Positions 30,816-39,944 of a DNA stretch of 64,000 nucleotides are shown in pieces. A program made the translations under genes and the position numbers. The notes under the pieces were generated by a model. The model did no database searches and had not been told where the DNA came from. It saw only the letters and a list, made by a program, of their open reading frames with translations. Within the stretch, counting starts at the first letter, position 1. The number at the start of each line of letters is the position of its first letter. The stretch is taken from positions 1,240,001 to 1,304,000 of the forward strand of contig NZ_CP017916.1 of assembly GCF_002119525.1 (NCBI RefSeq). Direction: 5' to 3'. This DNA comes from Vibrio syngnathi. GTDB lineage: Bacteria > Pseudomonadota > Gammaproteobacteria > Enterobacterales > Vibrionaceae.

Positions 30816-31142
30816 TTAGACATTCCTATCTTTTATCAAACGTCATACAGAGAAGTGCGGTGTGCACATGATTAGACGGGCATTATACCCAATCTACTAT
30901 TTGCTTCCAGAGGAAAAGCAAACGATTGCTAAATATATTGTTCAATTAAAAACCCCCGCCTAACTAATCGCTAAAAAATTGGCGAATTGTAGGGCAGGGG
31001 AAGGCAGTATATTTGAACTGTGTTTTGGAGCTATTCTGTTAAGTTAACTTCAGTTTGTTAGCTAAAAGATTAAGCTATGTTTATGGGCTATGTTTATGAG
31101 CCAACAATGTTATTAAGCCAACATGATATTAAGCAAGGCGGT
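30816..31142. other. Intergenic region between purC and the sulA-like gene
   Basis: About 330 bp without a gene. It holds the purC promoter. A weak, long-loop hairpin (CCCCGCC at 30954-30960, GGGCAGGGG at 30992-31000) followed on the minus strand by GGGGGTTTTT could terminate the sulA-like gene. The segment 31075-31105 contains a short duplicated GCTATGTTTATG motif. Confidence 0.5.
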
Positions 31143-31550
31143 CTAGTGAATACGCTCTGAATTGGCATCAATAAAGAAGACTTCACACTGAAAGCGCAGT
31201 CCTAATGTTCTTAGGTATTGCTGACTGAATTGATCAATCGAAGCACTCGCAACAATCGCGCTCGCATTCTTAGAGCGAATAGCTTTCTCGACGGTTTCTA
31301 CTTCTGTCATTTGATTAGAGGCTTTCATGTGGATAACACGATCACAGCAAACATTATGTTGCTGCAGCTGTTTAGCTGATGGTCTTGGTGTTTGAGCTGT
31401 AAACAGTAACCATTGATGTTGATTGGACAGCAACGCCATTTTGGCAAACAACGCTTCTTCGTTTGAACTTTTTGTTTCACGAGAGACGGATGTAAATGCG
31501 CAGTGAGTTAGCGGGCTAGAGTGTTGTGCTTTAACGTGAGCTGGAATCAT
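31143..31550 (-). CDS. sulA: SulA-like SOS cell-division inhibitor
   Basis: A 135-aa cytoplasmic protein resembling SulA, which blocks FtsZ polymerisation during DNA damage. The matching region is LFAKMALLSNQHQWLLFTAQ, then PRPSAKQL, a VIHMKASNQMTEVETVEKAIRS segment equivalent to SulA's Q.S..HTVESMVRAL, and SAIVASAS. Similarity is modest, but a consensus LexA box directly upstream supports the call. AAGGACAGCAAA gives the ribosome-binding site for start 31550. Length is shorter than E. coli SulA (169 aa), mainly at the N-terminus. Confidence 0.75.
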   Translation of the reverse strand: MIPAHVKAQHSSPLTHCAFTSVSRETKSSNEEALFAKMALLSNQHQWLLFTAQTPRPSAKQLQQHNVCCDRVIHMKASNQMTEVETVEKAIRSKNASAIVASASIDQFSQQYLRTLGLRFQCEVFFIDANSERIH

Positions 31551-31571
31551 TTTGCTGTCCTTATATACATG

Positions 31572-31587
31572 CTGTATGTGTATACAG
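31572..31587. promoter_or_regulatory. LexA box of the sulA-like gene
   Basis: CTGTATGTGTATACAG fits the gammaproteobacterial LexA consensus CTGT-N8-ACAG exactly in both half sites. It ends 22 bp upstream of the start codon, just before the Shine-Dalgarno. Confidence 0.88.
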
Positions 31588-31749
31588 TAGTTTTTGTTGC
31601 TTATAAGATCAAGCGTTTTTTGAGGGATTATTGGACGATCTTGCTTGGTTAGGGCGGTGGATTTTATTTAAGTAATTGAAAATATTATAAAAATTAAATT
31701 TTAATGAATTTGTTGTTTTGTCTCATAAGTTGAAGGAATGTGAGCTTTA

Positions 31750-31803
31750 TACAGGTATACACAGTGGTTTTTACAGAAAAGTACTGTATACACCTGTGTA
31801 GAA
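31750..31803. promoter_or_regulatory. Inverted pair of LexA-like half sites upstream of the sulA-like gene
   Basis: ATACAGGTATACACAG (around 31751) and CTGTATACACCTGTGT (around 31786) are near-mirror copies that share the CTGTATACAC half of the true LexA box. Neither satisfies the full CTGT-N8-ACAG rule. They lie 160-250 bp upstream of the sulA-like gene, beyond its promoter. They could be decayed or auxiliary sites. Confidence 0.35.
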
Positions 31804-31829
31804 GGTAGAAGATCTAAAACCACAGGCAC

Positions 31830-31853
31830 AAAAAAAGCGCCTTAGGCGCTTTC
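31830..31853 (-). terminator. Terminator of the zinc-ribbon microprotein gene
   Basis: Arms AAAGCGCC (31834-31841) and GGCGCTTT (31845-31852) with a TTA loop; on the minus strand followed by TTTTTTGTG. Confidence 0.82.
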
Positions 31854-31872
31854 TTATATTTCACGGTGTTGC

Positions 31873-32061
31873 TTATCTCAATGTCGCTTGGGAGATTTTT
31901 GCTCTCATTTCCATTTCACCAATATTGAACAGGCGAACATCAATGGTTGCCATATCATTGCACTCTTTACATGCATGATGACACTTACCATCTAGGTAAT
32001 CGTGCTTTTTAACTAGGCTTGGCTTTTTGCACCAATCACAAACGCCTTCTACTGTGAACAT
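31873..32061 (-). CDS. Small zinc-ribbon protein, 62 aa
   Basis: A 62-aa protein with two Cys pairs: CDWC (residues 8-11) and a CHHACKEC cluster (about 27-34), spaced as in a treble-clef or zinc-ribbon knuckle. The C-terminal part is helical and charged. The function is unknown. The start has a strong GAGGAGAG Shine-Dalgarno. A 6-bp hairpin (CACCTG/CAGGTG, 32076-32094) lies just upstream of it in the leader. A terminator follows, so it is its own transcription unit. Confidence 0.75.
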   Translation of the reverse strand: MFTVEGVCDWCKKPSLVKKHDYLDGKCHHACKECNDMATIDVRLFNIGEMEMRAKISQATLR

Positions 32062-32226
32062 ATTCTCTCCTCACCTGTTTAAGTCAGGTGTATTTTCGGC
32101 GCAAATTATGACACAAGAAAGACTCATTAGTTAATAGTTTGTTACTCGTTTTTGAGAGGGGGATCGATTGCAACACTAATAAAATCGATACATTTGTGAC
32201 TATGGAAATCTAGTTAGCGCATTGGT

Positions 32227-33327
32227 TTACGTTTTTGTAACACTTTTAAGGATGGTTTTTAGCGAATTGTTCAAACGTTTCATCTCTTCGTCACATCCGT
32301 AACCATCGGGGTGGTAGATTTTGGATAGCTGTTTATATCGAATTTTAATGCTTTTTTGATTCGGAATTGAACTCGGTGTATAGCCAAATAGAGCGCAGGC
32401 TACTTGTAAATTGTTCAGACTGTTGTCATTTTTCTGTTTTTTTAACTCATGGAACATGGTGTGTAGCTGACGTTTTTGCTGCTTAATAGTGAAGTCCTTC
32501 GAGCTAAGCTGTGCTTCAAGTGTCTGCTTTTGTTGCCCTAATTCCCCCGACTTTAGAGCGTGTCTTCTTTTTGATATCACCAGAGTCATGATAATGCTGA
32601 CAATTGAAATCAACACGGCCAAGGCTGCGCCAATCAGATAGTCTGAATACGTTAGGTTAGAACGTGTTGCCTGATATCTAGGGGGCAGAGAAGAAGGGGA
32701 GCTACTTGCTCGCTCTGGATTAGATAGCTTCTGATTCGTGCTGCTTTCAGCAATGACGTTGTCATTGAGCTTCTCAATCGAAGAGATCTGCTTGGCACGT
32801 TGCTGGTTGAATTGCGCTTCCAGAATACGGTTATAGCCATCTTCGGCTTTTGGATTGTTTTTTAGGGCCGCTTCATACCATAACTGTGCTTCATCCAATG
32901 GTTTTAGGAGTTTTTTCTCTAGTGAGGATTCGTAGAGCTTTGCGACTTCGATAGGCGCGCGCGGGTTACCTTGCAAGGCTGATTTAATAAACCATTCCAA
33001 AGCAAGCTTATTGCTTTGTTCTACATCTGATCCTGCCAAGTACCATTCACCCAGCCTAAACTGCGCATTGGCATTGCCGTTTTCTGCGGATTGCGAGTAC
33101 CAATAAAATGCATCGCTGGTGCTCAAAGGGACATCATTACCTGATTCATAAGCTTGAGCTAGTTGGTATTGAGAAACTGGATCTTGAGGTTGAGATTCTA
33201 TCGAGAATGCAACGTTGCTTTCTGCATGAACGATGTGTGCAGTAGAGAACTGTATTGTAGAAAAGATGAGGGTGAAAAATAGAGTTCTAAGAAGTGATAA
33301 TGACAGAAAGTTGGATAGGATAAACAA
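32227..33327 (-). CDS. Sel1-repeat, transmembrane, J-domain protein
   Basis: A 366-aa membrane protein with an unusual layout. An N-terminal signal sequence (residues 1-35) is followed by three Sel1-like TPR repeats (about 50-175: SQYQLAQAYESG, AQFRLGEWYLAG, APIEVAKLYES). A Ser/Pro linker leads to one transmembrane helix (about 226-251), then a coiled coil (255-300). The C-terminal J-like domain has the HPD tripeptide at 339-341 (KQLSKIYHPDGYG). The Sel1 part should be periplasmic and the J domain cytoplasmic. The J domain suggests recruitment of DnaK to a membrane site. The function is unknown. Confidence 0.78.
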   Translation of the reverse strand: MFILSNFLSLSLLRTLFFTLIFSTIQFSTAHIVHAESNVAFSIESQPQDPVSQYQLAQAYESGNDVPLSTSDAFYWYSQSAENGNANAQFRLGEWYLAGSDVEQSNKLALEWFIKSALQGNPRAPIEVAKLYESSLEKKLLKPLDEAQLWYEAALKNNPKAEDGYNRILEAQFNQQRAKQISSIEKLNDNVIAESSTNQKLSNPERASSSPSSLPPRYQATRSNLTYSDYLIGAALAVLISIVSIIMTLVISKRRHALKSGELGQQKQTLEAQLSSKDFTIKQQKRQLHTMFHELKKQKNDNSLNNLQVACALFGYTPSSIPNQKSIKIRYKQLSKIYHPDGYGCDEEMKRLNNSLKTILKSVTKT

Positions 33328-33478
33328 TAGATAAGTCTCGTAAAAAAGCCCAGAGTCGATAGTTCAGTATGAATACATTTATGTTTGTTAGTCGTATTAC
33401 TTTGAACAAGCAACACGACGGTAAGCAACTATATAGAGGTTAATTCAATAGATAAAGACGAGCTGGGCTTTAATCGTG

Positions 33479-34147
33479 CTACTTAAGTGGCAAGATTTGA
33501 ATTTCTACGCGACGGTTACAAGCACGACCTTGAGAGGTGTTGTTGTCACATAGAGGGTAACGTTCACCGTTACCACGAGCAATAGCACGGCCTGCAGCAA
33601 CGTCTTGAGAGATCAAGAATGCACGAACCGATTCAGCACGACGCTCAGAAAGTACTTGGTTAGAAGACTCGCTGCCTGTGCTGTCTGTGTGACCTTCGAT
33701 TACTAGGCTAGTGTCTGGGTATTCAACTAAGATACGCGCAACGCCGCGAAGTGTTTTGTGGATACTTGACTCTAAAGCGTAAGAACCAGAATCGAAGCCA
33801 ATGCCGTTCTCTAGGCGAAGTAGAAGTTGGTTCTCACCAACACGCTCTACTTGAACGCCTGAGTTTATGAGTTCTTCACGAAGTGCAGCTTCTTGTTGGT
33901 CAAAGTAGTAACCGATACCACCGCCAACAGCGGCGCCACCTGCAGCACCGATGAGCGCACGTTTACGACGGTCTTTAGAGTCGTCGCCCGTAGCAACACC
34001 AGCAACGGCACCTGCAATAGCACCGATTAAAGCGCCTTGAGTTGCGGAGTTAGTTTCAGATTCGCCGGTTGTAGCGTTTTGGCGCTGTGTCGCTTGACAG
34101 CCCGTTAGAGCAACAGTGAGTGCTAAGGCTAGTGTGATTTTTTTCAA
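33479..34147 (-). CDS. OmpA-family outer-membrane lipoprotein with glycine zipper (YiaD-like)
   Basis: A 222-aa lipoprotein. The signal peptide ends in lipobox LTGC (Cys17). A glycine-zipper segment (ALIGAIAGAVAGVATG and ALIGAAGGAAVGGGIGYY, about residues 40-85) may insert in the membrane. The C-terminal OmpA/MotB domain (about 105-220) carries the peptidoglycan-binding signature VIEGHTDSTGSESSNQVLSE, RAESVRAFL and NRRVEIQI. The protein likely links the outer membrane to peptidoglycan. YiaD is the closest E. coli parallel by architecture. No clear terminator is seen. Confidence 0.88.
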   Translation of the reverse strand: MKKITLALALTVALTGCQATQRQNATTGESETNSATQGALIGAIAGAVAGVATGDDSKDRRKRALIGAAGGAAVGGGIGYYFDQQEAALREELINSGVQVERVGENQLLLRLENGIGFDSGSYALESSIHKTLRGVARILVEYPDTSLVIEGHTDSTGSESSNQVLSERRAESVRAFLISQDVAAGRAIARGNGERYPLCDNNTSQGRACNRRVEIQILPLK

Positions 34148-34252
34148 CGTATTTCTCCATCATGTACTTCTGTCAAACGCATGAATTACGAAAGACAACA
34201 ATAAGTCCTATTGATGGTTTTTATCAATACGCTGAAGCATTGTAAAGTGGCT

Positions 34253-34957
34253 CTATGATTTAGTTATCTTTTTAACGGCTTGAGTTCCGCCAACTGGTCG
34301 ATTTACAGACAGCTTTCGACCTTTCTTCAAACCAACTTCATAGTCTGCGGTGAGGTTTTTCATCGCTTCTCTGAGTTGTTGTTTGAAGGTTTCACGGTCA
34401 ATATTTTCAAATTCTTTATCAATGTAGTTATTGATTTTGTTGTTTGACTCGTCGTCTGGGGTAATAACAGGCAGTTTTTCAAGCGCACCTTCTACCCAAC
34501 CCGAAACGTAAGAGTTTACGCGACGTGTTACTTCTAGTGTCCCTGTTCCCGAGCCCGCAAAACTGTTTCTGAATTGGCCAGTGTGCTCATTCAGTTCGCG
34601 ATAAATAATATCGAACGCAAAAGCTGCGAAGATAGCGCGATCGGCTTCACCAATGAATTCAACGCGTTTAAGGCCTTTGTGATTCAGTAACACGGCTTCT
34701 ACGCCAAACTTGGTGTTAATACCACGAATAACACGCAGCAGTGTAGAGCTGATATTTGCAGGTAACAGGTGACTGGATTGAGTTTTTCCCATCTTGATAA
34801 ATTCAATATCGTCCTTTTCGAGACCATATTTCATCATCAAGTTATGCGCCATTTTTATCGCATTGGCAGCTTCATTGACGTTCGCAGAGTTTCCAAGCTC
34901 AAGACACTTGGCAATTTTCTTTAGGGCTTTTTTCTTATCCATCGACAACTTAATCAT
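34253..34957 (-). CDS. DUF2786 domain protein
   Basis: A 234-aa protein with an N-terminal DUF2786 helix bundle (KKALKKIAKCLELGNSANVN, then EAANAIKMAHNLMMKYGLEKDDI, residues 7-50). The family is common in phages and plasmids as well as chromosomes and has no established role. The middle part contains GSGTGTLEVTRRVNSYVSGW, resembling a conserved block of DUF7168-type extensions. The C-terminus is basic (KKGRKLSVNRPVGG), so nucleic-acid contact is possible. The start could be 34957 or 34942; neither has a strong Shine-Dalgarno. Confidence 0.78.
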   Translation of the reverse strand: MIKLSMDKKKALKKIAKCLELGNSANVNEAANAIKMAHNLMMKYGLEKDDIEFIKMGKTQSSHLLPANISSTLLRVIRGINTKFGVEAVLLNHKGLKRVEFIGEADRAIFAAFAFDIIYRELNEHTGQFRNSFAGSGTGTLEVTRRVNSYVSGWVEGALEKLPVITPDDESNNKINNYIDKEFENIDRETFKQQLREAMKNLTADYEVGLKKGRKLSVNRPVGGTQAVKKITKS

Positions 34958-35090
34958 TACCGCAAATTTTTAAAAGTCCAACATTTTACATGTTTTGGCG
35001 AGTAACAGCAAAGTCAAAAGTCATTTGTAGGAATGTGGTGAACGATTATGGAAGATAAGGACATAGGAAGGAAGCGGCGGGTCCCGGACA

Positions 35091-35122
35091 AAACAAAACG
35101 CCATCAAGAGGATTGATGGCGT
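35091..35122 (-). terminator. Terminator of the DUF3334 gene
   Basis: Arms AACGCCATCA and TGATGGCGTT (35097-35122) with a short purine loop; on the minus strand followed by TTGTTTTGT. Confidence 0.82.
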
Positions 35123-35162
35123 TAGTGACACGATTTTCTTGATTAACTAGAGTATTTGTAAC

Positions 35163-35846
35163 CTAGATTCCAAGTTCATCGAGTAAATCAGCTGCAGAAT
35201 CGTTGCCTGAACTTGGCTCTGGCTGCTTTGGTTCTTGCATTTTTTTCTGAGTCGCTTCAAGAATGCTGTCTGGACATTCGTCTTCAGCGATTTCGAATTC
35301 TTCCAATTGGATGAATTCTGTTTTGTCCATTGCAAGCTCAAGGTAGAAAATGTTGTTGTCGGCAGTAGAGAAAGTAACACGACGAGCTTGCGGGCGATCT
35401 AAGTTAGTATCAACAGAAAGGTTCACTTGCTTGTTCAGTGCTAGCATTTTCGGTTGGTTTTGTGTGATGTTAGTTTGCAGTTCTTTACGGATTTTGTTGG
35501 TAAAGTCGCCAACCAACTGGTTCATCAACTCACCTAATACATCACCTACTTCGTCTGAAGTATGAAGTACAGCGAGTTCGTCTTCAGGCATGCCCATGTT
35601 ACGCATGTAATTTGTGTAGATCTCTAGCGCTGCTTTCGACGTAAAATTGATCACAACAAGACCTGAAAAACCGCCGTCGAACAAGACGAAACAACCAAAA
35701 TCTGGCTTAAGGCTTGTCTTGTTGATCTTTTGAACCATGGCTGAGTAGGACACCTGTGAAGCCGTCGCTGAAGTAAGTACGTTTGAGACTGATTGGCATA
35801 GCTTAAGAAGAATATCTTCAGTTGTGACTGTTTTGCTTTTTTTCAT
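35163..35846 (-). CDS. DUF3334 protein, CheX-like fold
   Basis: A 227-aa cytoplasmic protein that I place in DUF3334, found in Vibrio and relatives. The core has the CheC/CheX-like pattern: a long helix with DEVGDVLGELMNQLVGDFTNKI, matching the ExxN signature helix of CheX phosphatases. A strand (GCFVLFDGGFSGLVVINF) precedes it. The C-terminal 35 residues are acidic and Pro/Ser-rich. A role in response-regulator dephosphorylation is possible but inferred. The gene is single, with a strong terminator. Confidence 0.7.
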   Translation of the reverse strand: MKKSKTVTTEDILLKLCQSVSNVLTSATASQVSYSAMVQKINKTSLKPDFGCFVLFDGGFSGLVVINFTSKAALEIYTNYMRNMGMPEDELAVLHTSDEVGDVLGELMNQLVGDFTNKIRKELQTNITQNQPKMLALNKQVNLSVDTNLDRPQARRVTFSTADNNIFYLELAMDKTEFIQLEEFEIAEDECPDSILEATQKKMQEPKQPEPSSGNDSAADLLDELGI

Positions 35847-36065
35847 TGTTATTTGCTCATGGAGATGTCGTAATAAAGTTATTTACTATCTTACTACTGA
35901 ATTAAGACGAAAGTGACTATTTCTCCATTCTTGCACCGAGATTCTTATTTGATCACCTTTTTATATGATCTTAATAGTAGTAAAGTGACGAAATTCAAAG
36001 AAAAATATTAAAAATCTCAGATAACCCAATGCTGATAGGATCAGCGAAGTAGGGGCAGGAAGCAA

Positions 36066-39000
36066 ATGTTACCAAGACTTCAACTCAATGCTGATGTCGA
36101 TCCAGTTGTCGTACGTTTTTTAGATGAATTAAAAACAGCGGGCTTTACTGGCGACATTGAATCTCAATATTCTAGCCGTTTGGCTGTGGCGACTGATAAC
36201 AGTGTCTATCAGCAATTGCCGCAGGCAGTTATTCTCCCTAAAACAACTCAAGACGTTGTGTTGATCGGTAAAGTGGGTGCAAAATCTGCTTACGAACGCG
36301 TGACCTTTTCCCCTCGTGGCGGTGGTACCGGTACTAACGGACAGTCTTTAACAAAAGGCGTCGTGGTTGACCTGTCTCGTTATATGAACAAGGTTCTTGA
36401 GATTAACGAGCAAGAAGGCTGGGTAAGAGTTCAGTCAGGTATCGTTAAAGACCAATTGAACGATGCTGTGCGTCCGTATGGTTACTTTTTCTCTCCAGAC
36501 CTTTCTACCAGTAACCGAGCAACCTTAGGTGGAATGATCAATACCGATGCTTCGGGTCAAGGGTCATTGAAGTACGGTAAAACGTCTGACCATGTGTTGT
36601 CGCTACAAGCGGTGTTCGCAGATGGTTCATGTCTCGAATCCGATTTATCACACGGCTTACCTGCTGAAGGTGAATTTGCTCATCATGCCCTTGCAGTAAC
36701 TGAGGCCGTTTGTCGAGATAAGCGCGCTCAAATCCTCAATAAATTCCCTCCGTTAAACCGTTTCCTTACGGGCTACGACCTGAAGAATGCGATCAACGAA
36801 GAAGATGACAGCTTTGACCTGACTCGTGTTCTATGTGGTGCGGAAGGTTCATTAGCCTTCATCACGGAAGCAAAACTTAATCTAACGCCGATTCCCAAAG
36901 CGCGAACGCTGGTTAACGTGAAATACAACACGTTCGATTCTGCACTGCGTAATGCGCCGTTCATGGTAGAAGCGAAAGCGCTGTCTGTTGAAACTGTTGA
37001 TTCAAGAGTATTGAACCTAGCGAAACAAGATATTGTTTGGCACACCGTGAGCGATTTGCTGATGGATGTTCCAAATAAAGAGATGCTTGGCATCAACATG
37101 GTTGAGTTTGCAGGCCAAGATGAAGCGGAAGTTGAACAACAAGTTCAAGCGCTGACCGCACAGCTTGAAAGCATGGTAGAAACTGAAGAAGCCGGTGTGA
37201 TTGGCTTCCAAGTGTGCAGTGATTTGGCGAGCATTGGCCGAATCTACAACATGCGTAAAAAAGCGGTGGGTCTATTAGGTGCGGCGAAAGGCCGAGCTAA
37301 ACCGGTCGCTTTTGCTGAAGATACCTGTGTACCACCGGAAAACTTGGCGGACTTCATCTCTGAATTTAGAGTGCTGCTCGATTCAAAAGAGTTGAACTAC
37401 GGCATGTTTGGCCACGTTGATGCGGGCGTACTGCACGTTCGTCCAGCTTTAGATTTGTGTGACCCGATGCAAGAAGCATTGATGCATGAAGTCTCTGATG
37501 AAGTGGTTAAGCTGGTGGCGAAATACGGCGGTTTGATGTGGGGTGAACACGGTAAAGGCTTCCGTTCTGAATATGGTCCTGACTTCTTTGGTGAAGAGCT
37601 GTTTACCGAATTAAGACGTGTAAAAGCGGCATTCGACCCGCACAACAAGATGAACCCTGGCAAAATCTGTACGCCGTTAGAAAGCGATGCTGAGTTGGTG
37701 AAAGTGACCGATACCAAGCGTGGTTTCTACGACCGTCAGATCGACGTACAAGTCCGTGATAGCTTCAAGCAAGCGATGGAATGTAACGGTAACGGTTTGT
37801 GCTTCAACTACGATACTAGCTCGCCAATGTGCCCATCGATGAAAGTCACAGCAGACCGTCGTCATTCACCAAAAGGCCGCGCAGGCTTGGTAAGAGAGTG
37901 GTTACGTCAGTTGACGGAACAAGGTGTTGATATTCTCGATTTAGAGCAAGAAGCGCTGAAAGACAATACACCCGTTAAGACTATGATTGAGCGTGTTCGC
38001 AATACGATGAACAAACGCCATGAGTATGATTTCTCGCATGAAGTTCATGAAGCGATGAACGGTTGTTTGGCGTGTAAAGCGTGTGCGAGCCAATGTCCTA
38101 TTAAAGTTGATGTACCGAGTTTCCGTTCTCGATTCTTAAATATCTACTACTCGCGTTACCAGCGCCCAGCAAAAGACTATTTAGTCGCCAACATTGAAAC
38201 CATGCTGCCGCTAATGGCGAAAGCGCCAAAAGTAGTGAACGCGGCATTGGGTCAAAAGTGGATACAAGCCGCAACGGCTAAGACGGTCGGATATGTTGAT
38301 GCACCACTGATGTCGGTGCCTACGCTAAAAAATCGTCTAGCGAGCAAAGAACTGCAACTCTTCGACTTACAGTACTTAGAAGGCTTATCTTCTGAAGAGA
38401 AGAAACAGCATGTGCTGATCGTTCAAGACCCGTTTACCAGCTTCTATGATGCTGAGGTGATTGAAGACTTCGTCACTCTGGCTCAAAAACTTGGTAAAAC
38501 TCCGGTGTTGCTGCCGTTTAAGCCTAATGGTAAAGCGCTGCACATCAAGGGCTTCTTAAATCGTTTTGCTCGTGAGGCGAAATCTACTTCGGATTTCTTG
38601 TCGATGGTGGCGGATATCGGTATTCCTTTGGTCGGTGTTGATCCTGCACTGGTACTTTGTTATCGCGATGAATACGTCGAGATCTTAGGTGACAAGCGTG
38701 GCGACTTTGATGTGCTCACCGTTCATGAATGGTTAATGCCATCGTTAGGTGAGTTCGAAGCTCGCTCAGCAAGTGAAGAGATGTGGTACTTGTTTGCTCA
38801 CTGTACTGAGAAAACCAAAATGCCGAACGCAGAAAAAGAGTGGGGCACTATCTTCAAGCACTTTGGTGCTGCGTTAACCAGCGTTCCGGTCGGCTGTTGT
38901 GGTATGGCGGGTACTTTTGGCCACGAAGTGGATAAGCTACAAATGTCGAAAGACATATACGGTTTAAGCTGGAAGCCTCAAATGCAGGACTTACCAAAAG

Positions 39001-39101
39001 ATCGTTGTTTGGTGACGGGTTATTCTTGCCGTAGCCAAGTGAAGCGTTTTGAAGGTGAGAAGCTTGCTCACCCATTACAAGCGCTAGCAAAAATTCTTTA
39101 A
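36066..39101 (+). CDS. ydiJ: YdiJ-like FAD and 4Fe-4S D-2-hydroxyacid dehydrogenase
   Basis: A 1011-aa fusion close in length to E. coli YdiJ (1018 aa). An FAD-binding type 4 domain (about residues 45-270, PRGGGTGTNGQSL) comes first. An FAD-oxidase C-terminal domain follows (to about 540, FGHVDAGVLHVRPAL). A 4Fe-4S region has CNGNGLCFNYDTSSPMC at about 572 and CLACKACASQCPIK at about 665. A C-terminal CCG-type domain contains VGCCGMAGTFGHE. The family oxidises D-2-hydroxyglutarate or D-lactate and passes electrons on through the Fe-S clusters; which substrate applies here cannot be read. The gene is single, with a terminator. Confidence 0.9.
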   Translation: MLPRLQLNADVDPVVVRFLDELKTAGFTGDIESQYSSRLAVATDNSVYQQLPQAVILPKTTQDVVLIGKVGAKSAYERVTFSPRGGGTGTNGQSLTKGVVVDLSRYMNKVLEINEQEGWVRVQSGIVKDQLNDAVRPYGYFFSPDLSTSNRATLGGMINTDASGQGSLKYGKTSDHVLSLQAVFADGSCLESDLSHGLPAEGEFAHHALAVTEAVCRDKRAQILNKFPPLNRFLTGYDLKNAINEEDDSFDLTRVLCGAEGSLAFITEAKLNLTPIPKARTLVNVKYNTFDSALRNAPFMVEAKALSVETVDSRVLNLAKQDIVWHTVSDLLMDVPNKEMLGINMVEFAGQDEAEVEQQVQALTAQLESMVETEEAGVIGFQVCSDLASIGRIYNMRKKAVGLLGAAKGRAKPVAFAEDTCVPPENLADFISEFRVLLDSKELNYGMFGHVDAGVLHVRPALDLCDPMQEALMHEVSDEVVKLVAKYGGLMWGEHGKGFRSEYGPDFFGEELFTELRRVKAAFDPHNKMNPGKICTPLESDAELVKVTDTKRGFYDRQIDVQVRDSFKQAMECNGNGLCFNYDTSSPMCPSMKVTADRRHSPKGRAGLVREWLRQLTEQGVDILDLEQEALKDNTPVKTMIERVRNTMNKRHEYDFSHEVHEAMNGCLACKACASQCPIKVDVPSFRSRFLNIYYSRYQRPAKDYLVANIETMLPLMAKAPKVVNAALGQKWIQAATAKTVGYVDAPLMSVPTLKNRLASKELQLFDLQYLEGLSSEEKKQHVLIVQDPFTSFYDAEVIEDFVTLAQKLGKTPVLLPFKPNGKALHIKGFLNRFAREAKSTSDFLSMVADIGIPLVGVDPALVLCYRDEYVEILGDKRGDFDVLTVHEWLMPSLGEFEARSASEEMWYLFAHCTEKTKMPNAEKEWGTIFKHFGAALTSVPVGCCGMAGTFGHEVDKLQMSKDIYGLSWKPQMQDLPKDRCLVTGYSCRSQVKRFEGEKLAHPLQALAKIL

Positions 39102-39108
39102 TACATTT

Positions 39109-39134
39109 AGCCCAGCAATTGCTGGGCTTTTTTC
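39109..39134 (+). terminator. Terminator of ydiJ
   Basis: Perfect inverted repeat AGCCCAGCAATTGCTGGGCT followed by TTTTTC, 8 bp after the stop. Confidence 0.9.
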
Positions 39135-39167
39135 TAAACTAACAAAGGAATGTTAATAAGGAAAAGT

Positions 39168-39629
39168 ATGAAATTTCTAGAATTAAAAGTACCACCCGTT
39201 GCACTGTTCATTATTGTATTCGTAGCATCATACTTCTGCGCTCAGCAGTTGAGCCAAGGAACATTGGCACTGCCTTATCGAATGGTTGTGCTCGGTATCG
39301 GGATTGTCTTGAGTGGTGTTATTGGAATATCAGGCATATGGGAGTTTCGCAAACAGAAAACCACCGTTAACCCGATCAAAGTCGACACCGCTTCTGCAGT
39401 TGTGGACAGTGGAATCTTTGGCTACACGCGAAACCCAATGTATCTAGGGCTATTTATCCTACTGTTTTGTTTTGGCTATTTCTTCCAAAACCTGTTCAGT
39501 GTTTTACTCAGTTTTGTATTCGTAATGTACATGAATCAGTTCCAAATTAAGCCAGAAGAACGCGCTCTAGAGCAATTGTTCGGTGCGGAATATGTTGATT
39601 ATAAACAAAAGGTTAGGCGCTGGATTTAG
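39168..39629 (+). CDS. Isoprenylcysteine carboxyl methyltransferase (ICMT)-family membrane protein
   Basis: A 153-aa membrane protein with about four hydrophobic segments. The C-terminal half carries the ICMT/PEMT signature: GIFGYTRNPMYLGLFILL (S-adenosylmethionine site) followed later by KPEERALEQLFGAEYVDYKQ. Bacterial members are membrane methyltransferases of mostly unknown substrate. Start 39168 is preferred over 39150 because ATAAGGAAAAGT gives a proper ribosome-binding site. An 8-mer repeat array begins 17 bp after the stop. Confidence 0.85.
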   Translation: MKFLELKVPPVALFIIVFVASYFCAQQLSQGTLALPYRMVVLGIGIVLSGVIGISGIWEFRKQKTTVNPIKVDTASAVVDSGIFGYTRNPMYLGLFILLFCFGYFFQNLFSVLLSFVFVMYMNQFQIKPEERALEQLFGAEYVDYKQKVRRWI

Positions 39630-39645
39630 TTCTGACTTGAGTGCT

Positions 39646-39835
<190 letters not shown>

Positions 39836-39858
39836 TTAGTATAATTAGTAATCGAAAT

Positions 39859-39893
39859 GAAAAAGCCCAGCTTGTGACACCAAGCTGGGCTTT
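39859..39893. terminator. Terminator between the 8-mer array and DUF3581
   Basis: Arms AAAGCCCAGCTTG and CAAGCTGGGCTTT (39862-39893) with a TGACAC loop. A-rich and T-rich flanks allow action in both directions. Confidence 0.85.
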
Positions 39894-39944
39894 ATTGATC
39901 TTGTTTTAGCTATTTACACTAAGTGATGTAAATAAGGATGCTTA

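Noticed and set aside
33343..33475. Long-range complement AAAGCCCAG ... CTGGGCTTT as a terminator for the OmpA-family gene
   Set aside because: The arms are about 110 nt apart, so a normal intrinsic terminator is unlikely; it is left unannotated.
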